A stretch of DNA of 56,440 bases from a virus, in IMG/VR virus record IMGVR_UViG_3300020182_000042, positions 1 to 56,440 of that record. One strand, written 5' to 3'. Of this stretch, positions 1-6,616 are shown piece after piece (the first letter of the stretch is position 1; each line of letters opens with the position of its first letter). A program made the translations under genes and the position numbers. Below the pieces are notes generated by a model. It searched no databases and had not been told where the DNA came from. It was given only the letters and a program-made list of their open reading frames with translations.

Positions 1-1589
1 GCCCGGCAGTCGGCGCAGCAGATGCGGCAGGCGGAGCAGCAGATGCGGCAGGCGGAGCAGCAGATGCGGCAGGCGGAGCAGCAGATGCGGCAGGCGGAGC
101 AGCAGATGCGGCAGGCGGAGCAGCCGGTGCAGCAGCAGACGCTGGATCTGCAATAAACATTGAAGATATACCTATGAAAGGAAATGGCAGGTTTGACGAT
201 CTGTCTGATGCGTTTACTTCATTAAGTTCAGATCAACAGGCAGTATTGTATGCTGATGAAATGGGATTAATGCCAAGCCCAGAGTTTGCACAGGGTTTAA
301 TTAATAACGATATTTTGCCAACAGCAACGGGTGGTGAAATACTTAATGTAATGAAACAAAACAGTGTAAATCCATTGGAGTATTACAAAGAATTAGAAGC
401 AGTTGGTAAAATTGACGCCAATATATATACTAAAATTAGACAAAGTCTCGACAGTCTTAAGGCGGCAGGTAAATTAGATAATGATTATATGTGGGCAGAA
501 AGCATAGATGTTGATAAACATAATGCATTGTATGAAACTGCTAAACTAAAATATATGTCTGGCATGCTACTTACAGAAACAGAACAACAAGTTTTAAATG
601 AAGGCCCGTTAGATGCTATTAAGAAAGGCGCCGCTAAAGCTGCAAGCGCAGTTGGTGGTGCAGTAGCAAAAGGTGCTGCCAAAGTTGCACAGGGCGCGAA
701 GTCTGCAGGCCGTGAACTTGGACAGCAAGTAACTGCTAAAAAATTAAACAGTTTATGGAAAAATGCAGGTGCTCCAACAGATGCTCCTAGCGTTTCTAGT
801 ATTTTAGCAAAAGCAGGTTTAGATAGCCAAGGCATATCAGCAGTTAGCACAGCCTCAAAAGTTGAGTTGCCAGCACCAGCAGCAACGCCAGCAGCAGCAA
901 CGCCAGCAGCAGCAACGCCAGCAGCAGCAACGCCAGCAGCAGCAACGCCAGCAGCAGGACAAGCAGCACCAGCAGGACAAGCAGCAACAGCAGAGCCTAA
1001 GAAGCAAGGCGCCATAAGTAAAATAGGTAAAGCAATCGGTGGTATGGCTAAAGGAGCTGTAGCAGGCGCTAAAGGAGCAGCACCAGCAGGACAAGCTGCA
1101 CCAGCAGGACAAGCAGCACCAGCAGGACAAGCAGCACCAGCAGGACAAGCAGCACCAGCAGGACAAGCAGCACCAGCAGGACAAGCTGCACCAGCAGGAC
1201 AAGCAGCAGGATTAAAAGGACGTATGCAAGGTGATCTCGACGATATGACCAAAGCACGAGCAGCCGCCGGATTAGACAATGAACCTGGACAAAAATCAGC
1301 CAGAGGAGCAGCACCAGATGCTAAAGGGGTTGCACAAGTTAAACCTAAAGCAGCACCTAAAGCAAAATCAGCAGGACCACAAAGTAGTGCAGATTTACCC
1401 AGAGGAACGTCATTTACTATTCCACAAAGTGGAGGCACTACTAAAGCATATCGTTGGGAAGGCGGAATGTGGAGTGAATTATCTCCTGGGGGCAAATGGC
1501 AAACAGGAAAAATTAAAAATGATTTAGCATTTAAGTTATACTTAGGTTCTAAAAAGAATGCAGCAGCAGATGCTAAGGCAATAGGCTGA
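1..1589 (+). CDS. Ala-rich tandem-repeat protein, 5'-partial (probable virion/head protein)
   Basis: The reading frame is open from position 3 to the stop at 1587-1589, so the gene enters from the left edge and its true start is outside the window; the ATG at 174 is only an internal Met. The visible part has five 7-residue repeats (AADAAGG type), a more ordinary acidic/helical segment (about nt 174-840), five TPAAA repeats, seven AAPAGQ repeats, then a short ordered C-terminus rich in Gly, Trp and Lys. Low-complexity Ala/Pro/Gly linkers joining small folded parts suit a structural or internal head protein, and the next gene follows by a TGATG overlap, so the two are co-transcribed. I do not recognise a family. 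The function is an inference from context only. Confidence 0.8.
   Translation, partial: PAVGAADAAGGAADAAGGAADAAGGAADAAGGAADAAGGAAGAAADAGSAINIEDIPMKGNGRFDDLSDAFTSLSSDQQAVLYADEMGLMPSPEFAQGLINNDILPTATGGEILNVMKQNSVNPLEYYKELEAVGKIDANIYTKIRQSLDSLKAAGKLDNDYMWAESIDVDKHNALYETAKLKYMSGMLLTETEQQVLNEGPLDAIKKGAAKAASAVGGAVAKGAAKVAQGAKSAGRELGQQVTAKKLNSLWKNAGAPTDAPSVSSILAKAGLDSQGISAVSTASKVELPAPAATPAAATPAAATPAAATPAAATPAAGQAAPAGQAATAEPKKQGAISKIGKAIGGMAKGAVAGAKGAAPAGQAAPAGQAAPAGQAAPAGQAAPAGQAAPAGQAAPAGQAAGLKGRMQGDLDDMTKARAAAGLDNEPGQKSARGAAPDAKGVAQVKPKAAPKAKSAGPQSSADLPRGTSFTIPQSGGTTKAYRWEGGMWSELSPGGKWQTGKIKNDLAFKLYLGSKKNAAADAKAIG
15..119 (+). repeat. 21-bp tandem repeat, 5 copies
   Basis: Five identical 21-bp units, each read in frame as seven residues (Ala-Ala-Asp-Ala-Ala-Gly-Gly). 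The DNA copies show no difference from one another, which points to recent expansion by slippage or recombination. Confidence 0.95.
885..956 (+). repeat. 15-bp tandem repeat, 5 copies
   Basis: Five copies of a 15-bp unit encoding Thr-Pro-Ala-Ala-Ala, the last copy diverging at its final codon. It forms a Pro/Ala linker inside the partial left-end gene. Confidence 0.95.
1077..1202 (+). repeat. 18-bp tandem repeat, 7 copies
   Basis: Seven copies of an 18-bp unit encoding Ala-Ala-Pro-Ala-Gly-Gln. Copies differ only in occasional synonymous changes (gca/gct). With the two other arrays this makes three independent tandem arrays in one gene. Confidence 0.95.
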
Positions 1590-2302
1590 TGAGATTATAC
1601 GAGGTATATCAAAATATTCGTAAACCCATAATGGAAGGCGGCAATGTATTTTCTGATGCTGTGCAGTTTGATCATTCAAACATAGACAGCATACTAGCAA
1701 CAGTTAATAAGTACATGCAACCTACCGGTGCTAAACTAATTCCAATTGGATCAGGCGCTACACCTACAGCAGGCAAAAAGTCTGGTGACTTAGATGTAAT
1801 TGTAGACCAAGGCACTATGAGCGAATATTTTCAAACAGATAAGCCCAAAGAAATTAAACAAAAAATACAAGGCTTGTTTGATGCAGCAGGGTTTGATACC
1901 AAAATGATAGGCATTAATGTGCATGTACGTGTACCACTAGAGCAAGGCAGTGCACAAGTAGACATTATGCTTGTGCCAGATGCAGAGAATATTTCCAAGT
2001 TTCATTTACATGATATACCAAAAGATTCTCCTTACAAAGGTAAACACAAGCAGATCGCAATGAGCAAGCTGGCTAATGCTAGCGGCATGATGTGGAGTGG
2101 ATTTCAGGGGCTATTTGCCAGAGATGATGCAGGAAAAAAAGCAGAATTAATTAGTTCAAACTTAGATGAGATTGCAAAAGCATTAATAGGACCACAAGCA
2201 ACTGCTAAAGACTTAGGCAGTGTGGAAAGCATATTGGCAGCGTTAGACCCACAACGTGCTGATCAATTAAAAGCAGAACTTGAAGCGGACCCTGCAGCAT
2301 AA
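1589..2302 (+). CDS. Pol-beta-superfamily nucleotidyltransferase with a capsid-targeting-like leader
   Basis: Product of 237 residues. Residues about 52-75 carry the pol-beta nucleotidyltransferase signature: GSG, then after a short loop GDLDVIVD with the paired catalytic Asp, and a third acidic residue in AQVDIMLV near residue 126. Enzymes of this fold transfer a nucleotide to a protein, RNA or small molecule; the substrate cannot be told here. The N-terminus MRLYEVYQNIRKPIME followed by GG looks like a prohead-targeting leader with an I-x-E cleavage site, so the enzyme may be packaged in the head. It starts by overlap with the preceding stop and ends by overlap with the next start (TAATGG), so it sits in a tight late operon. 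Confidence 0.75.
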   Translation: MRLYEVYQNIRKPIMEGGNVFSDAVQFDHSNIDSILATVNKYMQPTGAKLIPIGSGATPTAGKKSGDLDVIVDQGTMSEYFQTDKPKEIKQKIQGLFDAAGFDTKMIGINVHVRVPLEQGSAQVDIMLVPDAENISKFHLHDIPKDSPYKGKHKQIAMSKLANASGMMWSGFQGLFARDDAGKKAELISSNLDEIAKALIGPQATAKDLGSVESILAALDPQRADQLKAELEADPAA

Positions 2303-3051
2303 TGGAATTAACCTTAATAGATCAAGAGCTTTCAGAATCTAAACTATACAGACATAGTCGTAAGTTTGGTGCATTAACGGGCGAAGAAATTGCTAATTTA
2401 GTTTATTTGCAAACAATGAGCGTTTATATGCTAAAAATGCAGCAAGATACAGATCATTTAGCTAAAGGATACGCTAAACATACTACTCAGTACGGCACTT
2501 ATGCATTATTTAGAAGTCATGCAACCGACTTGTATACACTTTGCTATGCTGTATTGCATCCTGATAGCGATAGAATTGAGCTAAAAAATACAATAAGTAG
2601 TAAAAAGTTTCTGAGCAGTTGTAAATTTGCTAGTAAAGAACATATTACGTTTTTACGACAAATAGCTGACGGCAGTTTGCAAGATAGTAGATTAAACACT
2701 TACATGTTTCGATTAGAGTCGCAACTAAAAATATCTAACGGCAGGTACAAACAATGGCGTCGATATATTGTTAATTGGCCTAATGTAACCAAGAAAGCAC
2801 AAGATAAAATTAAAAGAGCAATGCTAATGGAAATGGCTAGAATGGGCAGCGGCACAGTTAAAGCATCCGAATTATTTCCTATAATACGTAAATCCGTTAG
2901 CGGCACTCCTAAAAGAAACCAGTTAGACCACCCTTCTACAGCAAGTAGTGTAGCTGGCACAAGTGCTGGTGCGTCGGTAAGAAGATACACGGCAAGTAAG
3001 TTATTGGGGATTAACAACATTGCAGATTATTGGTCAGGAAATAAAAAATGA
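2302..3051 (+). CDS. Conserved phage protein of unknown function
   Basis: Product of 249 residues, not recognised. It is basic in the second half, with a Ser/Thr/Ala-rich stretch around residues 205-225. The N-terminus contains MELTLIDQELSE, which again ends in L-x-E near residue 12 as in the neighbouring leader-bearing proteins. Translation is coupled: it starts on the last base of the previous stop codon and its end overlaps the next start. Probably a virion or head-assembly protein by context. Confidence 0.7.
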   Translation: MELTLIDQELSESKLYRHSRKFGALTGEEIANLVYLQTMSVYMLKMQQDTDHLAKGYAKHTTQYGTYALFRSHATDLYTLCYAVLHPDSDRIELKNTISSKKFLSSCKFASKEHITFLRQIADGSLQDSRLNTYMFRLESQLKISNGRYKQWRRYIVNWPNVTKKAQDKIKRAMLMEMARMGSGTVKASELFPIIRKSVSGTPKRNQLDHPSTASSVAGTSAGASVRRYTASKLLGINNIADYWSGNKK

Positions 3052-3518
3052 AAATTAATGAAATAGTAGTAGCAGAACAAATAAGAACATGGCAAGACAT
3101 GGAACAAGAGATAATCCAGGATATTACACTAAAAACTGGAGATAGACCAGCACATTTAATGAAAATTAACACGCAGAAGGCAGCACAAGATGCTTTTGCT
3201 CTTTATTCCCAGGGCAAACCACAAAAAGATGCAATCTCTTCTGCGCTAGAAGCACAGGGTGTAACTAACAAAAAAATTCCTAAACATAAGGAAGAGCCTG
3301 CTACTACTCCTATAGTTCAGCCGCCCAAGATAAAAAAAGCAAGCAACCCTGAGAAAGCCCAACGCAACAAAGCACCAGTAAAGAAGTCTACACGCGGTAC
3401 TACAGATTTTGACCAAATGATCAAAAAAGTACGTAAAAAAGGAAAAGAGTTAACTGATCCAGTAACAATACCTTTTAACCGAGGTAGGGAACTAGCTAAT
3501 AGGTTACTACAATTTTAA
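3048..3518 (+). CDS. Small basic protein with capsid-targeting-like leader
   Basis: Product of 156 residues beginning MKINEIVVAE, very close in pattern to the T4 internal-protein leader (MKTYQEFIAE). The middle is Lys/Pro-rich (about residues 75-125) and the whole protein is basic, as expected of DNA-associated internal head proteins. No enzyme motif seen. It overlaps the preceding gene by 4 bp and is the last gene before a fresh late promoter. Confidence 0.7.
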   Translation: MKINEIVVAEQIRTWQDMEQEIIQDITLKTGDRPAHLMKINTQKAAQDAFALYSQGKPQKDAISSALEAQGVTNKKIPKHKEEPATTPIVQPPKIKKASNPEKAQRNKAPVKKSTRGTTDFDQMIKKVRKKGKELTDPVTIPFNRGRELANRLLQF

Positions 3519-3524
3519 AAAAAT

Positions 3525-3532
3525 GATAAATA
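3525..3532 (+). promoter_or_regulatory. Late promoter GATAAATA
   Basis: GATAAATA, one base different from the T4 late element TATAAATA, 30 bp before the next ATG. A good Shine-Dalgarno (AGGAG) lies between. Confidence 0.7.
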
Positions 3533-3562
3533 AAAGTAATATACTTTTTTAGGAGAATTAAA

Positions 3563-3874
3563 ATGGCACAAGTAGATAGAAGAGCAGCCGGAAACGGATC
3601 AGGCTTAGGCCCAGTAACAAAAATCATCACAATCACAGATGGTGCTGATAATATTACACCAGCAGAACTTGCATCAGCAATTGCGTTTGTTGAGCAGTCT
3701 AAAGGTACTAATGGTACTGGCGATTCAGCGTTTTCAGTAGTAGGCGTTGCAGGAGCAGGAACAACAGTTGTACACCTTGCATTACAAGGTAGTGGTGATC
3801 TCACAGTTGGCGGCAACTTTAATGGCGTTGGCGATCACACCGCAGCATTAGTAGTTGATTTCGATAACTCATAA
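3563..3874 (+). CDS. Small structural protein, MAQ family copy 1
   Basis: Product of 103 residues beginning MAQVDRRAAGNGSG. Composition is rich in Gly, Ala, Thr and Val with few charges, as in beta-rich virion subunits. It stands alone as a promoter-gene-terminator cassette, followed by two similar cassettes; this arrangement allows high, independent late expression, typical of abundant virion proteins. Specific role unknown (decoration or tail-associated are possible). Confidence 0.7.
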   Translation: MAQVDRRAAGNGSGLGPVTKIITITDGADNITPAELASAIAFVEQSKGTNGTGDSAFSVVGVAGAGTTVVHLALQGSGDLTVGGNFNGVGDHTAALVVDFDNS

Positions 3875-3895
3875 TACAAATTAAGAGTAAATATT

Positions 3896-3920
3896 AAAGC
3901 ACTCTTCGGAGTGCTTTTTT
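3896..3920 (+). terminator. Rho-independent terminator
   Basis: Stem GCACTC / GAGTGC closed by a TTCG-type tetraloop and followed by six T. It closes the first MAQ cassette. Confidence 0.9.
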
Positions 3921-3941
3921 ATGATTAAAATTACTTCATTA

Positions 3942-3949
3942 GATAAATA
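3942..3949 (+). promoter_or_regulatory. Late promoter GATAAATACT
   Basis: GATAAATA followed by CTAGT, matching the extended T4 late consensus TATAAATACTATT except at the first base and near the end. An AGGAG ribosome site precedes the next start. Confidence 0.75.
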
Positions 3950-3980
3950 CTAGTAACATAAATTTTTAGGAGAATTAAAA

Positions 3981-4610
3981 ATGGCACAATCAAAAGGAAA
4001 CGGCTCTGGTGTAGCAGAATTTGCAACAGGTACATTAGTAGCTAAATCAAACCTTAAAGCAATCAAAGTAGATTTGGGATTTGACATCTCAGGCGAAGAC
4101 GATGCATCAGGCGAAGCTGTAGAAACAGCATTACAATTTGTTCAACCATTGATGTACATGGGTGTATCAGCTGATGCGACATCAGATGTTATTAACGGTC
4201 AAACTGAAGCAGCATATGACGGCGCTGGTTCAAACGGTAGTTTTGTTGGTGGAACAGGTTATGCAGCAGCAGAAGTTATCACTCTAAGCGATGGCTCTAC
4301 TGTAACAGTTGATACAGTTGACGCTGGTGTGGTTACTGAGTTTACAATTTCTTCAGTTGGTGGCGCAAATTCAAGCGAAGGTGCTACACTAACAACTGCT
4401 AGTTCAACTGTAGCAGGTAACGATGACTTTACACTAACACTAGGTGGCGACAACGTTGCAGGCGGTGGCGGTGTATTCCATTGCATCGTTGATGGTTCAC
4501 AATGTGATGTTGCAGCATTGCAAGCACAAATTCGTGCTGTAGGCACTGTAGCTGGTAACAACTTTGCTGGCGCAACAGTAGCATTAGGTTCAAGTATTAC
4601 TGTAGCTTAA
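3981..4610 (+). CDS. Structural protein, MAQ family copy 2
   Basis: Product of 209 residues beginning MAQSKGNGSG. Very low in Lys/Arg and rich in Gly, Ala, Thr and Val, with a repetitive-looking middle (residues about 70-155) of beta-strand character, probably an inserted surface domain. Its last part (ALQAQIRAVGTVAGNNFAGA) resembles the end of the next protein in spacing and composition, suggesting paralogy. Own promoter and terminator. Likely a virion surface or tail protein; exact role unknown. Confidence 0.7.
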   Translation: MAQSKGNGSGVAEFATGTLVAKSNLKAIKVDLGFDISGEDDASGEAVETALQFVQPLMYMGVSADATSDVINGQTEAAYDGAGSNGSFVGGTGYAAAEVITLSDGSTVTVDTVDAGVVTEFTISSVGGANSSEGATLTTASSTVAGNDDFTLTLGGDNVAGGGGVFHCIVDGSQCDVAALQAQIRAVGTVAGNNFAGATVALGSSITVA

Positions 4611-4650
4611 ATTTATGCAATAGCGTAAATTGAATTTACATAATTACATA

Positions 4651-4677
4651 AAAAGCACTCTTCGGGGTGCTTTTTTT
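4651..4677 (+). terminator. Rho-independent terminator
   Basis: Nearly the same hairpin as the one at 3896 (GCACTC, TTCG loop, GGGTGC with a G-T pair) followed by seven T. Confidence 0.9.
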
Positions 4678-4688
4678 GACTAGAAAAA

Positions 4689-4696
4689 GATAAATA
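4689..4696 (+). promoter_or_regulatory. Late promoter GATAAATA
   Basis: GATAAATAC 30 bp before the ATG of the third MAQ gene, with AGGAG between. Confidence 0.7.
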
Positions 4697-4726
4697 CGTA
4701 TAATATATTAATTTAGGAGAATTAAG

Positions 4727-5098
4727 ATGGCACAAACAAAAATACATGGTGGAGTACAAATTAGCCAAGGTTTAACAGGCTCATTAACTCACGTAACATT
4801 AAGTTTTAATAGCATTGACGTTTCTGGAAAGTTAGCAGTGGGCGGCGCCGTAGAAAAGGCACTCGAACTAATCGCAGGCGCTGGTTTTAACCCAGTAATC
4901 ATCGGTACACCTTTTGATTTAAATGCAACAGCAGACGCAATGCATGTAGCGTTAGAAGGCACGTTCGGTACTGATACATATGATGGTACAAACGCAGAAA
5001 CAGTAGCGGCTCACTTGGAAGATGTTCTTATAGCAGTAGCAGCAACAATCGACGGCGTTAACTTTGCAAACATTCTTGTAACAGCGTTCGTATACTAA
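4727..5098 (+). CDS. Structural protein, MAQ family copy 3
   Basis: Product of 123 residues beginning MAQTKIHGGVQISQGL. It resembles the flanks of copy 2: a GxAVExALEL helix near residues 40-50 and a C-terminal DGVNFANILVTAF segment like NNFAGATVALGS of copy 2, without the long Thr/Gly-rich insert. Own late promoter and terminator. Probable abundant virion subunit; not assigned further. Confidence 0.7.
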   Translation: MAQTKIHGGVQISQGLTGSLTHVTLSFNSIDVSGKLAVGGAVEKALELIAGAGFNPVIIGTPFDLNATADAMHVALEGTFGTDTYDGTNAETVAAHLEDVLIAVAATIDGVNFANILVTAFVY

Positions 5099-5147
5099 AA
5101 GAATCCTTACTACCTTAGGGACCGTGACAACGGAAGGCGTCACAACT

Positions 5148-5177
5148 AAAAGCACACTTTGGTGTGCTTTTTTTTTG
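5148..5177 (+). terminator. Rho-independent terminator
   Basis: AGCACAC, TTTG loop, GTGTGCT, then a run of nine or more T. A smaller hairpin (GTGAC/GTCAC, 5123-5142) lies just upstream. Confidence 0.9.
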
Positions 5178-5196
5178 ATTTAAAAGTATGTAATCA

Positions 5197-5204
5197 GATA
5201 AATA
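5197..5204 (+). promoter_or_regulatory. Late promoter GATAAATACT
   Basis: GATAAATACTGT, 9 nt before the ATG at 5214 and 24 nt before the alternative ATG at 5229. Confidence 0.7.
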
Positions 5205-5213
5205 CTGTAAACA

Positions 5214-5633
5214 ATGGGAACACACACAATGGCATTACCAAGATCAGGCGCTATGGGTAGCCAGGAAGTAGTTACTGGCAACATAGAATTTTACACACTT
5301 TATACTACATTAGACATAACACGCACAGGAGATTTTTCAGACAACTCTCAAAAAGATTTTGAAAGCGTTGTCCAAGTAATAGGGTTAAGAGCTATGCCTA
5401 TTATTATGAATAATCCTGTAGAATTAAATGGTGTAGGTGGTAATGTTTTAGAAAATTATGGTGCGCAAACTGTTACAGGTCCAGGATGGATATTTAAGTT
5501 TGCATTCGAAAGATCAGAAGTGCACACTATACAAACACTAACTGACGAATTACACGGCATTGTTTTAAATGCTGGAGTTATAGATACAAAAAATACTGTA
5601 AATACAGAATTTGATAAACAGGACTTATTGTAA
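5214..5633 (+). CDS. Virion structural protein (unassigned)
   Basis: Product of 139 residues from the ATG at 5214, or 134 from the in-frame ATG at 5229 (MALPRSGAMGSQEVV), which is a plausible alternative because the late promoter ends only 9 nt before the first ATG. It is beta-rich, with no enzyme motif. It follows the MAQ cassettes and is coupled to the next gene by a TAATGG overlap. Role unknown. Confidence 0.65.
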   Translation: MGTHTMALPRSGAMGSQEVVTGNIEFYTLYTTLDITRTGDFSDNSQKDFESVVQVIGLRAMPIIMNNPVELNGVGGNVLENYGAQTVTGPGWIFKFAFERSEVHTIQTLTDELHGIVLNAGVIDTKNTVNTEFDKQDLL

Positions 5634-5872
5634 TGGCAGACAAACAGACTAAAACAAGTACACAAAGATATGTTGAAAACAATAATATGGAAGCACATAT
5701 TATTGCTGATATGTTACGTATAGAAGGGATCACTACTGAGTTACGAGAATTTAAAGATGATACAAAACAAAGATTAAATAAATTAGAGGGTTGGATAGTA
5801 ACTATAGTAGGAGTTACTGTTACTACATTAATTGCAACTGTAGGATCATTACTCTTTAGGATAATTGGATGA
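5633..5872 (+). CDS. Small membrane protein, XhlA/holin-like
   Basis: Product of 79 residues. A charged helical N-terminal two-thirds (residues 1-52, heptad-like I/L spacing around 28-52) is followed by one hydrophobic segment at about 53-76 and a very short tail. That layout resembles XhlA-type haemolysin/holin accessory proteins. A tail-anchored virion protein is the alternative. Overlaps the neighbouring genes at both ends. Confidence 0.55.
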   Translation: MADKQTKTSTQRYVENNNMEAHIIADMLRIEGITTELREFKDDTKQRLNKLEGWIVTIVGVTVTTLIATVGSLLFRIIG

Positions 5873-6330
5873 AAATAGAACAAATAATTAGTGAAAAGAA
5901 ACCAACAGACATGAAGTGTTGGGACGGATATAAAAAACAAGGCACTAAACCAGGTACCGGCAAAAACAAAGGTAAGAGAGTCAATAACTGTGTACCCGAA
6001 GAAGTATCTATTGATGATGACAATGCATTCTTTGAAGAGTTCGGTTGGGTTGAGGATAACCTAGAAGAAGCAGAATATCAAGGACGCAAAGTCAAACTTA
6101 ACAAGCCCATGCAGGGCGATGTTAAAAAATTCAAAGTGTATGTAAAAGATCCTAAAACTGGCAATGTCAAGAAAGTAAACTTTGGGCACGGTGGTAGCAG
6201 TGTTAAAGGCAAAGCTATGCGAATACGCAAGAGCAATCCAAAAGCACGTAAGAGCTTTAGAGCAAGACATAACTGTGATAACCCAGGACCTAAAACAAAG
6301 GCTAGATATTGGTCATGTAGGAAATGGTAA
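5869..6330 (+). CDS. Basic head-associated protein with targeting-like leader
   Basis: Product of 153 residues starting MKIEQIISE, then KKP: a leader of the capsid-targeting type with an I-x-E site. Two basic segments, each with Cys (residues about 15-45, WDGYKKQGTKPGTGK; and 110-153, SFRARHNCDNPG), flank an acidic middle. The C-terminal pattern with Cys, His and many Arg/Lys is common in marine T4-like phage structural proteins. Probably DNA-binding inside the head; not experimentally known. Confidence 0.65.
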   Translation: MKIEQIISEKKPTDMKCWDGYKKQGTKPGTGKNKGKRVNNCVPEEVSIDDDNAFFEEFGWVEDNLEEAEYQGRKVKLNKPMQGDVKKFKVYVKDPKTGNVKKVNFGHGGSSVKGKAMRIRKSNPKARKSFRARHNCDNPGPKTKARYWSCRKW

Positions 6331-6331
6331 T

Positions 6332-6616
6332 ATGAGATTAGATGAGTTGGGAGACGATATCACAGAAGCCAGAATGGTATGGCGTAAAAGTGGTAATAAA
6401 ATAAAACGTGGAGTACGATGTACAAGCGGTAGGCGCAAAGGTCGTGTTGTAAGTACGGCAACTCAATGTGCTGCGCCAATAGATATGAAAAAGAGGATGA
6501 CGCTAAAGAAAACAAAAGCAAAATTTGGTAAAAGATTAGCTAGGAAAGCACGTAGAACAAAAAGAGTAAACCCAATCAGTAAAAGACTAAAAAGTTTAAA
6601 TCCGAGACGTAGATAA
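6332..6616 (+). CDS. Very basic small head protein with targeting-like leader
   Basis: Product of 94 residues from the ATG at 6332, chosen because an upstream extension would overlap the previous gene by 150 bp. It begins MRLDELGDDITE then AR, giving an I-x-E leader. The rest is dense in Lys/Arg (KKTKAKFGKRLARKARRTKR), with two Cys. Looks like a DNA-condensing internal head protein. Overlaps the next start (TAATG). Confidence 0.65.
   Translation: MRLDELGDDITEARMVWRKSGNKIKRGVRCTSGRRKGRVVSTATQCAAPIDMKKRMTLKKTKAKFGKRLARKARRTKRVNPISKRLKSLNPRRR

Noticed and set aside
174-200. ATG at 174 as the start of the first gene
   Set aside because: The frame is open to the left edge with five in-frame heptapeptide repeats, and no ribosome site precedes this ATG.
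485-1495. Long open frame of about 336 codons on the minus strand
   Set aside because: It is the antisense shadow of the Ala-rich tandem-repeat gene; its product is a repeat of Ala/Cys/Pro made by reading the repeats backward, and it has no ribosome site.
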